Assembly (NCBI RefSeq): GCF_014199195.1
Contig: NZ_JACIJE010000007.1
Coordinates: 62,001-126,000, forward strand
DNA: 64,000 nucleotides
From: Neoroseomonas alkaliterrae
GTDB lineage: Bacteria > Pseudomonadota > Alphaproteobacteria > Acetobacterales > Acetobacteraceae
Direction of reading: 5' to 3'
Shown here: piece after piece, positions 53,900 to 63,950 of the stretch
Position numbering within the stretch: position 1 is the stretch's first letter
How the letters are laid out: the number at the start of each line of letters is the position of its first letter
The notes under the pieces: model-generated
Seen by the model: only the letters and a program-made list of their open reading frames with translations
The model's database searches: none
Told to the model about the DNA's origin: nothing
Made by a program: the position numbers and the translations under genes

Positions 53900-54822
53900 C
53901 ACGCGGCCTCCTGCGGTGTGGTTGCGGCCCCGCGCGCGGGCGTGGCGGACAGGCGCGCAGCGAGGCGCGCGGGCGAGAGCGGTTCGAGCCCGCCCGCCAC
54001 CGAGGGGCCGGTGCCGGCCTCGGTCAGCAGCAGCGGGCCGGCCTCGGCCGCGGCGAGCACGGCGCCGAGGCGCCGCGCCGCGTCGAGGCGCGTCGGGATC
54101 ATGTGGCGCGCGCCGAGGGCGGCGAAGGCGCGGGCGAGGTCGGCCGCCTCGGCCGCGTCGAGGCCGGCCGGCAGCACGAGCACGAGCTCGGCCTGCGCGG
54201 CGGTGGCCAGCGCGTGCAGCGCCATCGCCTGCCGCGCGTCGAAGGGATCGCAGCCCGCGCTGTCGAGGATGGCCGGCTGGCCCGGCGCGCGCCGCGCCAC
54301 CGCCTTGCCGAGTGCGGCGGGCGAGGGCGCGACGGCGAGCGTCAGCCCCAGCACGCCCGTGAAGGCCGCGAGCTGGGCGGCGGCGCCCGCGCGCTGGTCG
54401 TCGGTGGTGACGACGACCGGCGCCGCCCCGCCGAGCACGAGCCGCGTCGCGATCTTGGCGCAGGTGAGCGTCTTGCCCGCCCCGGGCGGGCCGACCAGCA
54501 TGACGGGGCGCTCGCAGCCGCCGGGCAGCGGGGCGAAGCCGAGCGCACCGGCCAGCGCATCCTCGAGCCGCCCGGCGCCGAGGCGGCTCGCGAGCCCGGG
54601 CGGGAGGTTGTGGAAACCGAGCGGCCCCGGCGCCCTGGCGGGGGCCGGCGCGGCCGTGCAGGGCGGGATCAGCACCGGCTCCTCGGCTTCCAGCGCGGCG
54701 GTGACCTCGACGCCGCCGGCGACGCGGCGCGTGGAGAGGATCACGGCCTCGGCGCCGAGCTCGGCGCGGAGCTGCGCCATGGCCTCGGCCATGCGCGGCG
54801 CGGTGAAGACCCTCAGGCGCAT
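53899..54822 (-). CDS. flhF: Flagellar SRP-like GTPase FlhF
   Basis: A 307-residue SRP-type GTPase that places the flagellum. N-terminal RLRVFTAPRMAEAMAQLRAELGAEAVILSTRRVAGGVEVTA (2-42) is the conserved FlhF start. The G domain has MLVGPPGAGKTLTCAKIATRL (G1, about 107-127), VVTTDDQRAGAAAQLAAF and ILDSAGCDPFD. The middle B domain is short, so the protein is smaller than the usual 380-450 residues. It begins 12 bases after flhA. Confidence 0.9.
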   Translation of the reverse strand: MRLRVFTAPRMAEAMAQLRAELGAEAVILSTRRVAGGVEVTAALEAEEPVLIPPCTAAPAPARAPGPLGFHNLPPGLASRLGAGRLEDALAGALGFAPLPGGCERPVMLVGPPGAGKTLTCAKIATRLVLGGAAPVVVTTDDQRAGAAAQLAAFTGVLGLTLAVAPSPAALGKAVARRAPGQPAILDSAGCDPFDARQAMALHALATAAQAELVLVLPAGLDAAEAADLARAFAALGARHMIPTRLDAARRLGAVLAAAEAGPLLLTEAGTGPSVAGGLEPLSPARLAARLSATPARGAATTPQEAA

Positions 54823-54834
54823 GGGGCGGGCCGG

Positions 54835-56895
54835 TCAGATCGTTCCAACGGTCCTGATCCTCGCGCGCGGGTGGATCTCGGTATGCGCGAGCACCATCGT
54901 CGCCGGCCTGAGCCTCTCGACGATGGCGCGCAGATGCGGGCGCACGGGGGCCGAGCAGACCAGCGCCGGCTGCTCCCCCGCCGCATTCGCGGCATCGAAG
55001 GCGACGCGCAGGCGCTCCATGAACTCGCCGAGCTTCGAGGGGGCGATGGCGAGCTGGCGCTCCTCGGGCGGGCCCACCAGCGCCTCGGTGAAGGCCACTT
55101 CCCAGTCGGCGGAGAGGGTGATCATCGGCACATGGCCTTGCGGCCCGCGCGCCGCGTCCGAAAGCTGGCGGGCCAACCGCACGCGGACGATGGCGAGGAT
55201 GGCCGGCACCGAGCGCGCATTGGCGGCGATGGCCTCCTGGATGCCTTCCAGGATGGTCGGCAGGTCGCGGATCGAGACGCGCTCGGCGAGCAGCGCCTGC
55301 AGCACGCGCTGGATGCCGCCCACGCCGATCTGGGCGGGCACGAGGTCGGCGACGAGCTTGCGGTGCTCGGCGGGCAACTCGTCGAGCAGCTTCTGCGTCT
55401 CGGCGAAGGAGAGCAGCTCGGCCATGTTCTCGCGCACCAGCTCGGTCAGGTGGGTCGCGAGCACGCCGGCGGCGTCCACCACGGTGCAGCCGCGCGCCAG
55501 CGCCTCCTCGCGCTGGGATTCCTCGATCCAGATCGCGGGCAGGCCGAAGCTCGGCTCCTGGCAGCGTTCGCCGGGCAGGTTGGGCACGCCGCCCGCGGGA
55601 TCGATCGCGAGCAGCAGCGGCGGGCGGAGCTGGCCGCGCCCGGCCTCGATCTCCTTGACGCGGATGGCGTAGGTGTCGGGCGGCAGCGCGAGGTTGTCCT
55701 GGATGCGGACGGAGGGCAGCACGAAGCCCATCTCCTGCGCGATGCTGCGGCGCAGGCCCTTGATCTGCTCGGTCAGGCGCGGCGCCTCCCCGGCGGCGAG
55801 CGAGAGCAGCCCGTAGCCGAGTTCGAGCCGCAGCAGGTCCATCCGCAGCGTCTCGGCGATCGGCGGATCGGCCGCGGGCGCCGGGGCCTCGGGTGCCGCC
55901 GCCGGCGTCTGCCCCCGGCGGTGCCGCGCCCAGGCTGCTGCCCCCGCCGCCCCAGAGAGCGCGAGGAAGGGCAGCAGCGGCATGCCCGGCAGGAAGCCCA
56001 TGAAGGCCGCCACGCCCGCGGCGATGGCCAGCGGCTTGGCCCCGCCGCCGAGCTGGCCGAGCATCACCTCGTCCGTCGTGCCCTCGGTGTTGCCCTTGGT
56101 GACGACGATGCCCGCCGCCACCGAGACGAGCAGCGAGGGGATCTGACTCACGAGGCCGTCGCCTACGGTGAGCAGCGCGAAGGCCTGCGCCGCGTCGCCG
56201 AAGCCGAGCCCGTGCCGCGCCACGCCGATCGCCATGCCGCCGAGCAGGTTGATGGCGGTGATGATCAGCCCCGCGATCGCGTCCCCGCGCACGAATTTCG
56301 CGGCGCCGTCCATCGCGCCGTAGAAGCCCGTCTCCTCCTCGAGTTCCTTGCGGCGGCGGCGGGCCTCGTTCTCGTCGATCAGCCCCGCCGAGAGATCGGC
56401 GTCGATCGCCATCTGCTTGCCCGGCAGCGCATCGAGGCTGAAGCGCGCCGCGACCTCCGCGATGCGGCCCGAGCCCTTGGTGATGACCATGAAGTTCACG
56501 ACCATCAGGATGGCGAAGACGATCAGACCCACCACCACGTCGCCCGCCATCAGGAAGCCGCCGAAGGCCGAGACGACATGGCCCGCGGCCTGCGGCCCCT
56601 CATGCCCGTGGCTGAGGATGGTGCGCGTGGTCGCGACGTTCAGCGCGAGCCGCAGCAGCGTGGTCAGCAGCAGCAGCGTCGGGAAGGAAGTGAAGTCGAG
56701 CGGTCGGCGCAGGAACAGCGCCACCATCAGCACCAGCACCGAGACGGTGATGGAAATGGCGAGACCCGCATCGAGCAGCACCACCGGCAGCGGCACCACC
56801 AGCACCACGAGCAGCGCCACGACGCCGAGCGCGAGGCTGACATCGTTGCCCGGTTGCGCCCGGCGCAGCCAGTCGGGCAGGGCGATCGCCGCCAC
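54835..56895 (-). CDS. flhA: Flagellar export apparatus protein FlhA
   Basis: A 686-residue core component of the flagellar type III export gate. The N-terminal membrane part with about eight helices includes SFPTLLLLTTLLRLALNVATTRTILSHGHEG (about 71-101) and the FHIPEP loop region MVVNFMVITKGSGRIAEVAARFSLDALPGKQMAIDADLSAG (about 131-171). The C-terminal cytoplasmic domain, about 340-686, docks chaperone-substrate complexes. Length and motifs are normal. It starts 3 bases after flbD. Confidence 0.96.
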   Translation of the reverse strand: MAAIALPDWLRRAQPGNDVSLALGVVALLVVLVVPLPVVLLDAGLAISITVSVLVLMVALFLRRPLDFTSFPTLLLLTTLLRLALNVATTRTILSHGHEGPQAAGHVVSAFGGFLMAGDVVVGLIVFAILMVVNFMVITKGSGRIAEVAARFSLDALPGKQMAIDADLSAGLIDENEARRRRKELEEETGFYGAMDGAAKFVRGDAIAGLIITAINLLGGMAIGVARHGLGFGDAAQAFALLTVGDGLVSQIPSLLVSVAAGIVVTKGNTEGTTDEVMLGQLGGGAKPLAIAAGVAAFMGFLPGMPLLPFLALSGAAGAAAWARHRRGQTPAAAPEAPAPAADPPIAETLRMDLLRLELGYGLLSLAAGEAPRLTEQIKGLRRSIAQEMGFVLPSVRIQDNLALPPDTYAIRVKEIEAGRGQLRPPLLLAIDPAGGVPNLPGERCQEPSFGLPAIWIEESQREEALARGCTVVDAAGVLATHLTELVRENMAELLSFAETQKLLDELPAEHRKLVADLVPAQIGVGGIQRVLQALLAERVSIRDLPTILEGIQEAIAANARSVPAILAIVRVRLARQLSDAARGPQGHVPMITLSADWEVAFTEALVGPPEERQLAIAPSKLGEFMERLRVAFDAANAAGEQPALVCSAPVRPHLRAIVERLRPATMVLAHTEIHPRARIRTVGTI

Positions 56896-56898
56896 GGA

Positions 56899-58278
56899 TC
56901 AGCCGGCCGGCAGCGCGCAGGGCGGCTGCCCGGGCACCGGCGGAACGGCGATGCCGGCGGCGCGGTATTCGTGCAGCTTGTTGCGCAGCGTGCGGATCGA
57001 GATGCCGAGCATCTCCGCCGCCCGCGTGCGGTTGCCGAGGCAGTGCGAGAGCGTCTCGATGATCAGGTCGCGCTCGACCTCCTCGACACGGCGGCCGACC
57101 AGGGCCGAGACCGGCTGCGCTGCCTGCTGCGGCGGGCCGGCGGGCTGCCCGGCCGGCGCGGGAACGCGGGCGGCGGGCAGGGGGTCGAGCAGGTCGATCG
57201 CCTCGGGCCCGATCGCCGGCCCCTCGGCCAGCAGCACCGCCCGGTGCAGCGTGTTCTCGAGTTCCCGCACATTGCCGGGCCAGGCGTGGCGGAGCAGCAG
57301 CGCCTCGGCCGCGGGCGAGAGGCCGCGCGGCGGCAGGCCGTTGGCGCGCGCGTAGCGTTCGGCGAAGTGGCGCGCGAGCGGCAGGATGTCCTCCCGCCGT
57401 TCGCGCAGGGGCGGGATGCGCAGACGCACCACGGCGAGGCGGAAGTAGAGATCCTCCCGGAAGCGCCCGGCCGCGACCTCGGCGGCGAGGTCGCGATGGG
57501 TCGCGGCGAGGATGCGCACATCCACCTTCACCGGCGCGGCGCCGCCGAGGCGGTCGATCTCGCGCTCCTGGATGGCGCGCAGGATCTTGGCCTGCAGGCG
57601 CGGGTCCATCTCGCCGATCTCGTCGAGCAGCAGCGTGCCGCCCTCGGCCTGCTCGAACTTGCCCTTGCGCGCCGCGACCGCGCCCGAGAAGGCGCCCTTC
57701 TCGTGGCCGAAGAGCTCGGATTCCAGCAGCGTCTCGGGAAGCGCTGCGCAGTTGAGCGCAACGAAAGGCCCGCGCGCGCGGCGCGAGGCGGCATGGATGT
57801 GCCGTGCGAGCACCTCCTTGCCCGTGCCGGATTCGCCGGTGATCAGCACCGAGGCCTCGGCGCGCGCGACCTGCTCGGCGCGGCCGAGCAGCGCGGCCAT
57901 GGCGGGATCGCGCACCACCGGCCGGTCGGGCTCGCCGGCCACCGCCTGCAGCATCGCCGCGATCAGGTCGGCATCCGGCGGCAGGGGCAGGAACTCCTTG
58001 GCGCCGGCGCGGATGGCGCGCACCGCGCCCTCGGCGTCATCGGGCCGCCCGCAGGCGACGACCGGGCAGGCGATGCGCTCGTTGGCGAGCTGGCCGATCA
58101 GCCAGGCGACATCATGGACCACGTCGCACAGCACGAGGTCCGCACCCTCGCCGCGCAGGCGTGCAAGGCCCGCCGCCGCGCCCTCGGCGACCGCAAGCCG
58201 CGCCCCGCGCGCCGCGGCGATGCGCGCGGCCGCGCCCAGTTCCGCCTCCAGCGAGCCGATGATCAGGACGCGCGCCAT
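56899..58278 (-). CDS. flbD: Sigma54-dependent flagellar regulator FlbD
   Basis: A 459-residue enhancer-binding protein that activates late flagellar genes with sigma54. The N-terminal receiver-like domain (about 1-115) lacks the acidic pair of true receivers (VLIIGSL instead of a DD motif), as in Caulobacter FlbD, so it is probably controlled by a protein partner (FliX type), which is not in the window. The AAA+ domain has GESGTGKE (about 148-155), [13 protein letters not shown] and [10 protein letters not shown]. The sigma54-contact loop reads GAFSGA (195-200) rather than GAFTGA. The C-terminal Fis-like helix is [23 protein letters not shown]. Confidence 0.93.
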   Translation of the reverse strand: MARVLIIGSLEAELGAAARIAAARGARLAVAEGAAAGLARLRGEGADLVLCDVVHDVAWLIGQLANERIACPVVACGRPDDAEGAVRAIRAGAKEFLPLPPDADLIAAMLQAVAGEPDRPVVRDPAMAALLGRAEQVARAEASVLITGESGTGKEVLARHIHAASRRARGPFVALNCAALPETLLESELFGHEKGAFSGAVAARKGKFEQAEGGTLLLDEIGEMDPRLQAKILRAIQEREIDRLGGAAPVKVDVRILAATHRDLAAEVAAGRFREDLYFRLAVVRLRIPPLRERREDILPLARHFAERYARANGLPPRGLSPAAEALLLRHAWPGNVRELENTLHRAVLLAEGPAIGPEAIDLLDPLPAARVPAPAGQPAGPPQQAAQPVSALVGRRVEEVERDLIIETLSHCLGNRTRAAEMLGISIRTLRNKLHEYRAAGIAVPPVPGQPPCALPAG

Positions 58279-58279
58279 C

Positions 58280-58603
58280 TCAGCCCGCCCGGTCCGATTT
58301 CACGATCTCGGTCATGGTCACGCCGAGGCGGTTGTCGTCCACCATCACCACCTCCCCGCGCGCGACGAGGCGGTTGTTCACGTAGATGTCCACCGCCTCG
58401 CCGAGCTTGCGGTCGAGCTCGACCACCGCGCCGCGGCCGAGCTTCAGAAGCTGCGACACCTGCATGGTGGCGCGGCCGAGCACGGCGCTGATCTGAACGG
58501 GGATGTCGTAGACGGCCTCGAGCTCCTTCACCGGCCCGGACTGGGCCTGGCGGGCTTCCTCGGAGGCGGCGGAGACGGGCTCGAAGCCCTGGCTTGCGGA
58601 CAT
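58280..58603 (-). CDS. fliN: Flagellar switch protein FliN
   Basis: A 107-residue C-ring protein. A 25-residue leader is followed by the SpoA domain: [70 protein letters not shown]. It forms the base of the switch with FliM (not in view) and FliG, and binds FliH. It lies 1 to 3 bases from fliH and flbD on either side. Confidence 0.96.
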   Translation of the reverse strand: MSASQGFEPVSAASEEARQAQSGPVKELEAVYDIPVQISAVLGRATMQVSQLLKLGRGAVVELDRKLGEAVDIYVNNRLVARGEVVMVDDNRLGVTMTEIVKSDRAG

Positions 58604-58606
58604 GCG

Positions 58607-59257
58607 CTACTCCTGCGGCGCGAGGCCGGCTGATTCGAGGACGCGGCGGATCTCGGCGCGCCGCGCCGCGAGGTCGAGCCTCGCGCCGCCCGCACGCCAT
58701 TCCGCGCGCGCGTCGCCGGGTGGAAGGTCGGGATCCTCCTCGATGGCGATCGCCATCAGGCCGAGACGCGCGCGCGTTGCTTCCGCGAGGCCCGGGGGCA
58801 CCAGCAGCCGCGCCTCCGGCTGGCATTCCAGCGCGGGCGCGATGCGGGCGGCGAAGGCGGCGGCGAGCTCCGGCGCCCGGCCGGCCGCGAGGCCCGGCAG
58901 CGCGGCATCGAGCATGGCGACGACGAGGCGCGCGAGATCGGCCGCGGCCTCCCGCGCGGCGGCACGGGCGGCGGCGGCGCCCTCGCGCAGGGCGGCCAGC
59001 GCATGTTCCGCAGCCTGCGCGGCGGCGGCGTCCCTGGCGGCTTCGGAGGCGGCGATGCCCGCGGCATAGCCCTCCGCATGGCCGGCGGCGCGGGCTTCCG
59101 CGATCAGCGCGTCCATGGTGTCCGCGGGCAGGGCGGCCTCCTCGCGCGCGGCCTCCTGCGCCTCGCGCCGGGCGGCGTCGAGGGCGGCGATAAGCAGCGT
59201 CGGCGTGAAGGAGCCGCGCTCGGCGGCGGGTGCGGCGGCGGTGAAACCGTCGGCCAT
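58607..59257 (-). CDS. fliH: Flagellar export ATPase regulator FliH
   Basis: A 216-residue Ala/Glu/Arg-rich protein. The long helical middle (about 25-115) includes AGHAEGYAAGIAASEAARDAAAAQAAEHALAAL, the Gly-spaced helix typical of FliH. The C-terminal region (LLVPPGLAEATRARLGLMAIAIEEDPDLPPGDARAEWRAGGARLD) is the FliH/YscL domain that binds the ATPase FliI. Composition is low-complexity, as usual for the family; the call rests on this C-terminal pattern and on its position between fliG and fliN. Confidence 0.88.
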   Translation of the reverse strand: MADGFTAAAPAAERGSFTPTLLIAALDAARREAQEAAREEAALPADTMDALIAEARAAGHAEGYAAGIAASEAARDAAAAQAAEHALAALREGAAAARAAAREAAADLARLVVAMLDAALPGLAAGRAPELAAAFAARIAPALECQPEARLLVPPGLAEATRARLGLMAIAIEEDPDLPPGDARAEWRAGGARLDLAARRAEIRRVLESAGLAPQE

Positions 59258-59258
59258 G

Positions 59259-60257
59259 TCAGTACACCATCTCGTCCTCGCGCCCGTCCTGGAGCTGGAT
59301 CTGCCCCTGGGCGGCGAGGTCCTTGGCCATCAGCACGATCGCGGCCTGCGCCTCGTCCACGTCGCGCAGCTTCACGGGGCCGAGATTGGCGAGGTCCTCC
59401 TTCAGCATCTTCGCGGCGCGCTCGCTCATGTTCTTGATGAACAGGTCGCGCAGCGCTTCCGACGCGCCCTTGAGCGCGAGCACGAGCTGCTCCTTCGGCA
59501 CGCTGCGCATCAGCACCTGCACCCCTGCGCCGTCGAGGCGGCCGAGGTCGTCGAAGGTGAACATCAGGCCGCGGATGCGCTCGGCCGCGTCGCGGTTGCG
59601 TTCCTCGAGGGCGGCGAGGATGCGCGCCTCGGACTGGCGGTCGAGGTTGTTGAAGATCTCGGCCATCATCTCGTGCGCGTCGCGCCGCTGCGCGCGCGCG
59701 AGGTTCGACATGAACTCGGCCTTGAGCGTCTTCTCGACGCCGTCCAGCGCCTCCTTCTGCACCGTCTCCATGCGCAGCATGCGCATCACCACCTCCATGG
59801 CGAAACCCTCGGGCAGCAGGGAGAGCACGCGCGCGGCGTGGTCGGGCTTCACCTTGGTGAGCACCACGGCGACCGTCTGCGGGTACTCGTTCTTGAGGTA
59901 GTTCGCGAGCACCGCCTCGTTCACGTTGCCGAGCTTGTCCCACATGGTGCGGCCCGCGGGGCCGCGGATCTCCTCCATGATCTGCGCCACCCGCTCGCGC
60001 GGGAGCGTCTTGAGCAGCATCCGCTCGGTGGTCTCCCAGGAACCGATCAGGTTGCCGGTCTGGCCGAGGTTCTCCGCGAATTCGCGGCACAGTTCCTCGA
60101 CCGTGGTCGCGGCGACTGTGCCGAGGCTCGCCATGGCGGAGGAGATGTCGCGGATCTCGTCCTCGTGCATCTTGGCGAAGAGGCGGGCGGCGTGCTCCTC
60201 GCCGATTGCCAGCATGAAGGTCGCGGCCTTCTGCGCTCCGTTCAGGGTCGTCAGCAC
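59259..60257 (-). CDS. fliG: Flagellar motor switch protein FliG
   Basis: A 332-residue rotor protein. N-terminal [24 protein letters not shown] contacts FliF. The middle [37 protein letters not shown] (about 120-156) contains the EHPQ-like motif (EYPQ). The C-terminal torque domain has [42 protein letters not shown], with the charged residues that face the stator. Full length. It starts 4 bases after fliF. Confidence 0.96.
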   Translation of the reverse strand: MLTTLNGAQKAATFMLAIGEEHAARLFAKMHEDEIRDISSAMASLGTVAATTVEELCREFAENLGQTGNLIGSWETTERMLLKTLPRERVAQIMEEIRGPAGRTMWDKLGNVNEAVLANYLKNEYPQTVAVVLTKVKPDHAARVLSLLPEGFAMEVVMRMLRMETVQKEALDGVEKTLKAEFMSNLARAQRRDAHEMMAEIFNNLDRQSEARILAALEERNRDAAERIRGLMFTFDDLGRLDGAGVQVLMRSVPKEQLVLALKGASEALRDLFIKNMSERAAKMLKEDLANLGPVKLRDVDEAQAAIVLMAKDLAAQGQIQLQDGREDEMVY

Positions 60258-60261
60258 GGTC

Positions 60262-61911
60262 TCAGGCTCCCTCCGGCGTCATCCAGCGGCGCACGACGCT
60301 CAGCGCCTCGTCGGGATGGCGGTCCACCAGTTCCTGCAGCCGGGCGATGGAGGAGGCGCGCATCTGCCCCTCGACCATGGCGATCGAGACCATGGCATCG
60401 CCCTCCGCGCCCGGCGGAAGCGCGGCCGGCGTGCCGTCCGCCCCGATCGCCTGATGCGCCTGCGCCCCCCCCGCGATCGCGCCCGCCGCGCCGCCCGCCC
60501 CCGCGATCGCGAGCGAGGGCGTGTTCACGGCCGCCACCAGGCGGGAGACCGCCGGCCGGCCGACCAGCAGGATCGCCACCAGCGCGACCAGGGCGAAGAT
60601 CGCGCTCTCGATCAGCCGGGCGATGGTCGTGCTGCTGAAGGAGAGGTCGAGCAGCCCGGCCGGCGGCGCCTCCCCGGGTGGCGGTTCGGCGAAGCGGAGG
60701 GAGACCACCTCGACCGTATCGCCGCGCCGCTCGTCGAAGCCGATCGCCCCCCGCACCAGGGCGGCGATGCGCTGCATCTCCTCGGCCGTTCGCTCGCGGA
60801 AGGCGGGGGCGCCGCCGCCCGCGGGCGTTTCCCACACGCCGTCCACGAGCACCGCGACGGACTGGCGACGGACCACCGGATGCTCGCGCACCGTGTTGCG
60901 GGTGGTGCGGCCGATCTCGTAGTTGGTCGTCTCCTCCTGGCGGTTCTCCTGGGTGACGTTGCCGCCGCCCGGATCGCCGCCGGGGATGTTGTTCTGCACG
61001 GTAGTCGGGCCGCCCTCGGTGCCGCGGCTCGATTCCTGCACGCTCTGCTGGCTGCGCGGCACCTGGTTGTCGGGGTCGAAGCGTTCCTCGGTGGTCTGCA
61101 CGCGGTCGAAGTCCATCTCGACCGTCGCCTCGGCGCGCACGCGGCCCGGGCCGAGGATGCGCTCCAGCATGTCCTCGACCGCGCGGGCGATGCGCAGCTC
61201 CTGGCCGCGGCGGATCTCCTCCTGCGACAGCGCCGCCGCCGGCCCGGCCAGCGGCTGCCCGCCGCGCGCGAGCAGCGCGCCGCGGCTGTCCACGATGGAG
61301 ACGTTCTGCGGCCTGAGGCCCGGCACCGCGGTCGCGACCAGATGCAGCACCGCCTGCACGCCGTCGCGGTCGAGCCGCTGCGCGCCCTGCATGGTCAGCA
61401 CCACCGAGGCCTGCGCCTCGCCCCGCTCGCGCGAGAAGGCCTCGCGCCGCGGCAGCACCAGATGCACCCGGGCCGAGCGGACGCCCGCAAGCCCGGTGAT
61501 GGAGCGCGCGAGCTCGCCTTCCAGCGCGCGCAGGCGATTCACCTCCTGCTGGAAGGGGGTGGTGGTCAGGCTCTCGCCGCGGTCGAAGATTTCGTAGCCG
61601 ACCGAGCCGCCGCGCGGCAGGCCCTCGCGCGCGAGGGAGAGGCGCAGCCGCGGCACCTCGGCCTCCGGCGCCAGGATGCGGCTGCCGCCGGCCTCGATGC
61701 GGTGCGGAACGCGCGCGCGCTCGAGCGAAGCCACCACCTGCGCCGCGTCGCGCGGGTCGAGGTCGGCATAGAGAAGCGCCATCGGCGGCGCGCCGGCGCG
61801 CAGCACGAGCCAGGCTAGCAGCCCGAGCACGCCGATCCCCGCGCCGGCCAGCGCCGCCAGCCGCAGCGTGCCGAGCGCGCGCAACTGCGCGAGAAGCGCG
61901 GCAGGGTTCAT
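60262..61911 (-). CDS. fliF: Flagellar MS-ring protein FliF
   Basis: A 549-residue protein that forms the MS ring in the inner membrane. There is one helix at about 19-40 ([16 protein letters not shown]) and one near 435-455 ([20 protein letters not shown]). Between them are the ring-building motifs: [22 protein letters not shown] (RBM1), [34 protein letters not shown] (RBM2) and the RBM3 region with an Arg/Gln/Asn-rich insertion. The C-terminal tail that binds FliG ends [14 protein letters not shown]. Confidence 0.96.
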   Translation of the reverse strand: MNPAALLAQLRALGTLRLAALAGAGIGVLGLLAWLVLRAGAPPMALLYADLDPRDAAQVVASLERARVPHRIEAGGSRILAPEAEVPRLRLSLAREGLPRGGSVGYEIFDRGESLTTTPFQQEVNRLRALEGELARSITGLAGVRSARVHLVLPRREAFSRERGEAQASVVLTMQGAQRLDRDGVQAVLHLVATAVPGLRPQNVSIVDSRGALLARGGQPLAGPAAALSQEEIRRGQELRIARAVEDMLERILGPGRVRAEATVEMDFDRVQTTEERFDPDNQVPRSQQSVQESSRGTEGGPTTVQNNIPGGDPGGGNVTQENRQEETTNYEIGRTTRNTVREHPVVRRQSVAVLVDGVWETPAGGGAPAFRERTAEEMQRIAALVRGAIGFDERRGDTVEVVSLRFAEPPPGEAPPAGLLDLSFSSTTIARLIESAIFALVALVAILLVGRPAVSRLVAAVNTPSLAIAGAGGAAGAIAGGAQAHQAIGADGTPAALPPGAEGDAMVSIAMVEGQMRASSIARLQELVDRHPDEALSVVRRWMTPEGA

Positions 61912-62034
61912 GCCCGCCTCATCCCGGCACCGGGGTATCCGCGCTGGTGCTGCCGCTGCCTCATGCGAAGGCCGCCTCCTGCGGCCTGCGGCAGACTTTG
62001 CCGGCCCCGGATTGCGCGGAGGTTAACGGCCCCG

Positions 62035-62697
62035 TCAGCCGCCGGGCAGGATGCTGCGCAGGCTCTCGAAGCCGAGGGAGAGGCTGCCCATGCGCAGCGA
62101 GAGCTGCCCGTTCACGCGCTCCGCCCCGGTCAGGGTGCCGCGCACGGCGAAGGGGATGGAGACCGCCTCGCCATTGGCGCCGCGCCCCGTCACCTGCACG
62201 CGGTAGGTGCCGTCGGCGAGGCTGCGCCCGGCGAGGTCGCGCCCGTCCCAGTTCCAGCCGCGCGCCTCGGCGCCGAGGGCGACGACCTCCTGCCGCAGCA
62301 CGCGGCCGCCGGCGTCGAGCACCGCGACCTCGGCGAAGCGCGCGCTGCCGGCCGGCGGCAGGCGGATCTCGGCGCGGCCTTCCTGCAGCGCGACGCGGTC
62401 GGCGTCCACCTCCACGCGCCGCCCGATCAGCGGCGCGGCGGCGGTGAGCTGCGCGGCCTGCTGCAGCGCGATGAGCTGGTTCAGGTTGCGGTTCATCGCG
62501 ATCTGCTGCTCGACCGAGGCGAATTGCACGAGCTGGTTCGTCATCTGGTTGGTGTCGAGCGGATCAGTCGGGCTCTGGTTGCGCAGCTGCGTCGTCAGCA
62601 GCGTGAGGAAGGTGTTGAAGTCGCTCGCGAGGCGCGTGCCGTTCCCCGTGGCGGCGGTGGCGGCGTTGGCGCCGGCGGCGGCGATGCTTCCGGACAT
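62035..62697 (-). CDS. flgD: Flagellar hook cap protein FlgD
   Basis: A 220-residue hook-assembly scaffold. N-terminal DFNTFLTLLTTQLRNQSPTDPLDTNQMTNQLVQFASVEQQIAMN (about 26-69) is the FlgD signature. The C-terminal FlgD Ig-like domain has AEVAVLDAGGRVLRQEVVALGAEARGWNWDGRDLAGRSLADGTYRVQVTG. The ATG at 62697 has GGAGG seven bases upstream. A 123-base gap to fliF contains a small hairpin (61970-61986) but no clear sigma54 promoter. Confidence 0.95.
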   Translation of the reverse strand: MSGSIAAAGANAATAATGNGTRLASDFNTFLTLLTTQLRNQSPTDPLDTNQMTNQLVQFASVEQQIAMNRNLNQLIALQQAAQLTAAAPLIGRRVEVDADRVALQEGRAEIRLPPAGSARFAEVAVLDAGGRVLRQEVVALGAEARGWNWDGRDLAGRSLADGTYRVQVTGRGANGEAVSIPFAVRGTLTGAERVNGQLSLRMGSLSLGFESLRSILPGG

Positions 62698-62714
62698 GGC
62701 GGATCCTCCGGGCG

Positions 62715-63950
62715 TCAGATGGCGAGGTCGATCAGCGAGAGCGGGCGGCGTGCCGGGCCGGCGGCCGCGGGCGCCTCGGGCGGGGCGGCCGCGAGCGGTC
62801 CGCGACGGCCCTCCCCGTGGCGGTGGCCGGGCTGGCCGGCGCCGCCATCGCCGGCGCCGCGTTCGGCGAGCGCGAAGCTCAGCCGGCGCTCCTCCGGCGC
62901 TATCCCCGCCTGGCCGAGCGCGCGGTCCAGCTCGCGCTGGTCGCGTTGCAGCAGCGCGAGCGTCTCCGGCCGTTCGGCGAGGATGCGGACCTCCGCCGCG
63001 CCGTCGGCGCGCTCGACGCTGATCTCGACGCGGCCGAGCTCGGCGGGTTCGAGCGTGACGGCAAGGCGCGCCGTGCCACCGGGAATGGCGACCGCGACGA
63101 CCACCGGGGCGAGCTGGCGCACCGGCGGCGGGATCGGGGCGTCGCGTGGGGGTGCCGCGGCTGGCGGCGGCGTGGCCGCATGGCCGGCCTGCGGCGGCGG
63201 AATCGCCGCGGAGGGCGGGGGCGTTGGTGCGCTTGCCACTGGCCGTTCGGGCGGCGCGGGGGTGGGCGCTTCCGGTGCGAAAGCGGCCTGTGTGGCATCC
63301 GAAGACGCTGCGGGTCTGGGCATGTCCGCGGGCGATGCCTGCGGCTGGTCGGCGAGCGCGGCGCCATGGGCGGCGGGCGCGCCGTTCGGCGTCCCCGGGA
63401 CGGATTCCGCCTCTGGCGATGACGGCAGCCCCGATGCCTGCGCGGCCAGCGGCGGCGGCTGCGGCTGCGGGCGAGGCGCCTCGCGCGTGGTGGCTGGCCC
63501 GCGCTCGATGCCCGGCGCGGCCGGTGCCGCCGCGTCCGGGGCGGGCTGGGGCGGCGCGGCAGCGGCGGCCGGCGGCCGGGCCGCCGGGTCGCCGCCCTGT
63601 GGCGGAGAGGGTGCGGGCACCGCGGCAGGCGCGGCCTGCGACGGTGCGGGCAAGCCCGCTGCCATGCCGGACGCGTCGGGCGCCGCCTCCTGCCGCGCGG
63701 GCGGCGAAGGCTGCGCCGCGGCGGCGATGGCCGGCGAGGGCGGCGCGAGCTGCGGCGTGGCAGGTGCCTCCGCGCCAGGCGCCTCGGCCGGTGCCGGCGT
63801 CGCGGCGGCGGGCTGCTCCATCCCCGGCGGATCCTGCTCCGCGCCCGCATTCGTCGCGGCCCGGATGCCCGCGAGCAGCGCCGCGAAGGCGCCCTCGGCC
63901 GGAGCGGCGGTTGCCGCCGCCGAGGCGGTCGCCGGCACCTGCAACGTCAT
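62715..63950 (-). CDS. fliK: Flagellar hook-length control protein FliK
   Basis: A 411-residue protein that measures hook length. A very long Ala/Pro-rich disordered section (about 20-280) is followed by the compact FliK C-terminal domain: ARLAVTLEPAELGRVEISVERADGAAEVRILAERPETLALLQRDQRELDRALGQAGI (about 290-345). The ATG at 63950 (MTLQVPAT) is taken, but the ATG six codons earlier at 63968, with GAGGG close upstream, is equally possible. It leads the visible flagellar run; the upstream genes lie beyond the window. Confidence 0.9.
   Translation of the reverse strand: MTLQVPATASAAATAAPAEGAFAALLAGIRAATNAGAEQDPPGMEQPAAATPAPAEAPGAEAPATPQLAPPSPAIAAAAQPSPPARQEAAPDASGMAAGLPAPSQAAPAAVPAPSPPQGGDPAARPPAAAAAPPQPAPDAAAPAAPGIERGPATTREAPRPQPQPPPLAAQASGLPSSPEAESVPGTPNGAPAAHGAALADQPQASPADMPRPAASSDATQAAFAPEAPTPAPPERPVASAPTPPPSAAIPPPQAGHAATPPPAAAPPRDAPIPPPVRQLAPVVVAVAIPGGTARLAVTLEPAELGRVEISVERADGAAEVRILAERPETLALLQRDQRELDRALGQAGIAPEERRLSFALAERGAGDGGAGQPGHRHGEGRRGPLAAAPPEAPAAAGPARRPLSLIDLAI

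Noticed and set aside
53878..58491. A 1537-codon plus-strand frame opposite flhF, flhA and flbD
   Set aside because: Antisense of clear flagellar genes; repetitive Arg/His/Asp content and no family motif.
61912..62034. Sigma54 promoter between flgD and fliF
   Set aside because: No TGGCAC-N5-TTGC match; the nearest GG/GC pair has wrong spacing and context.
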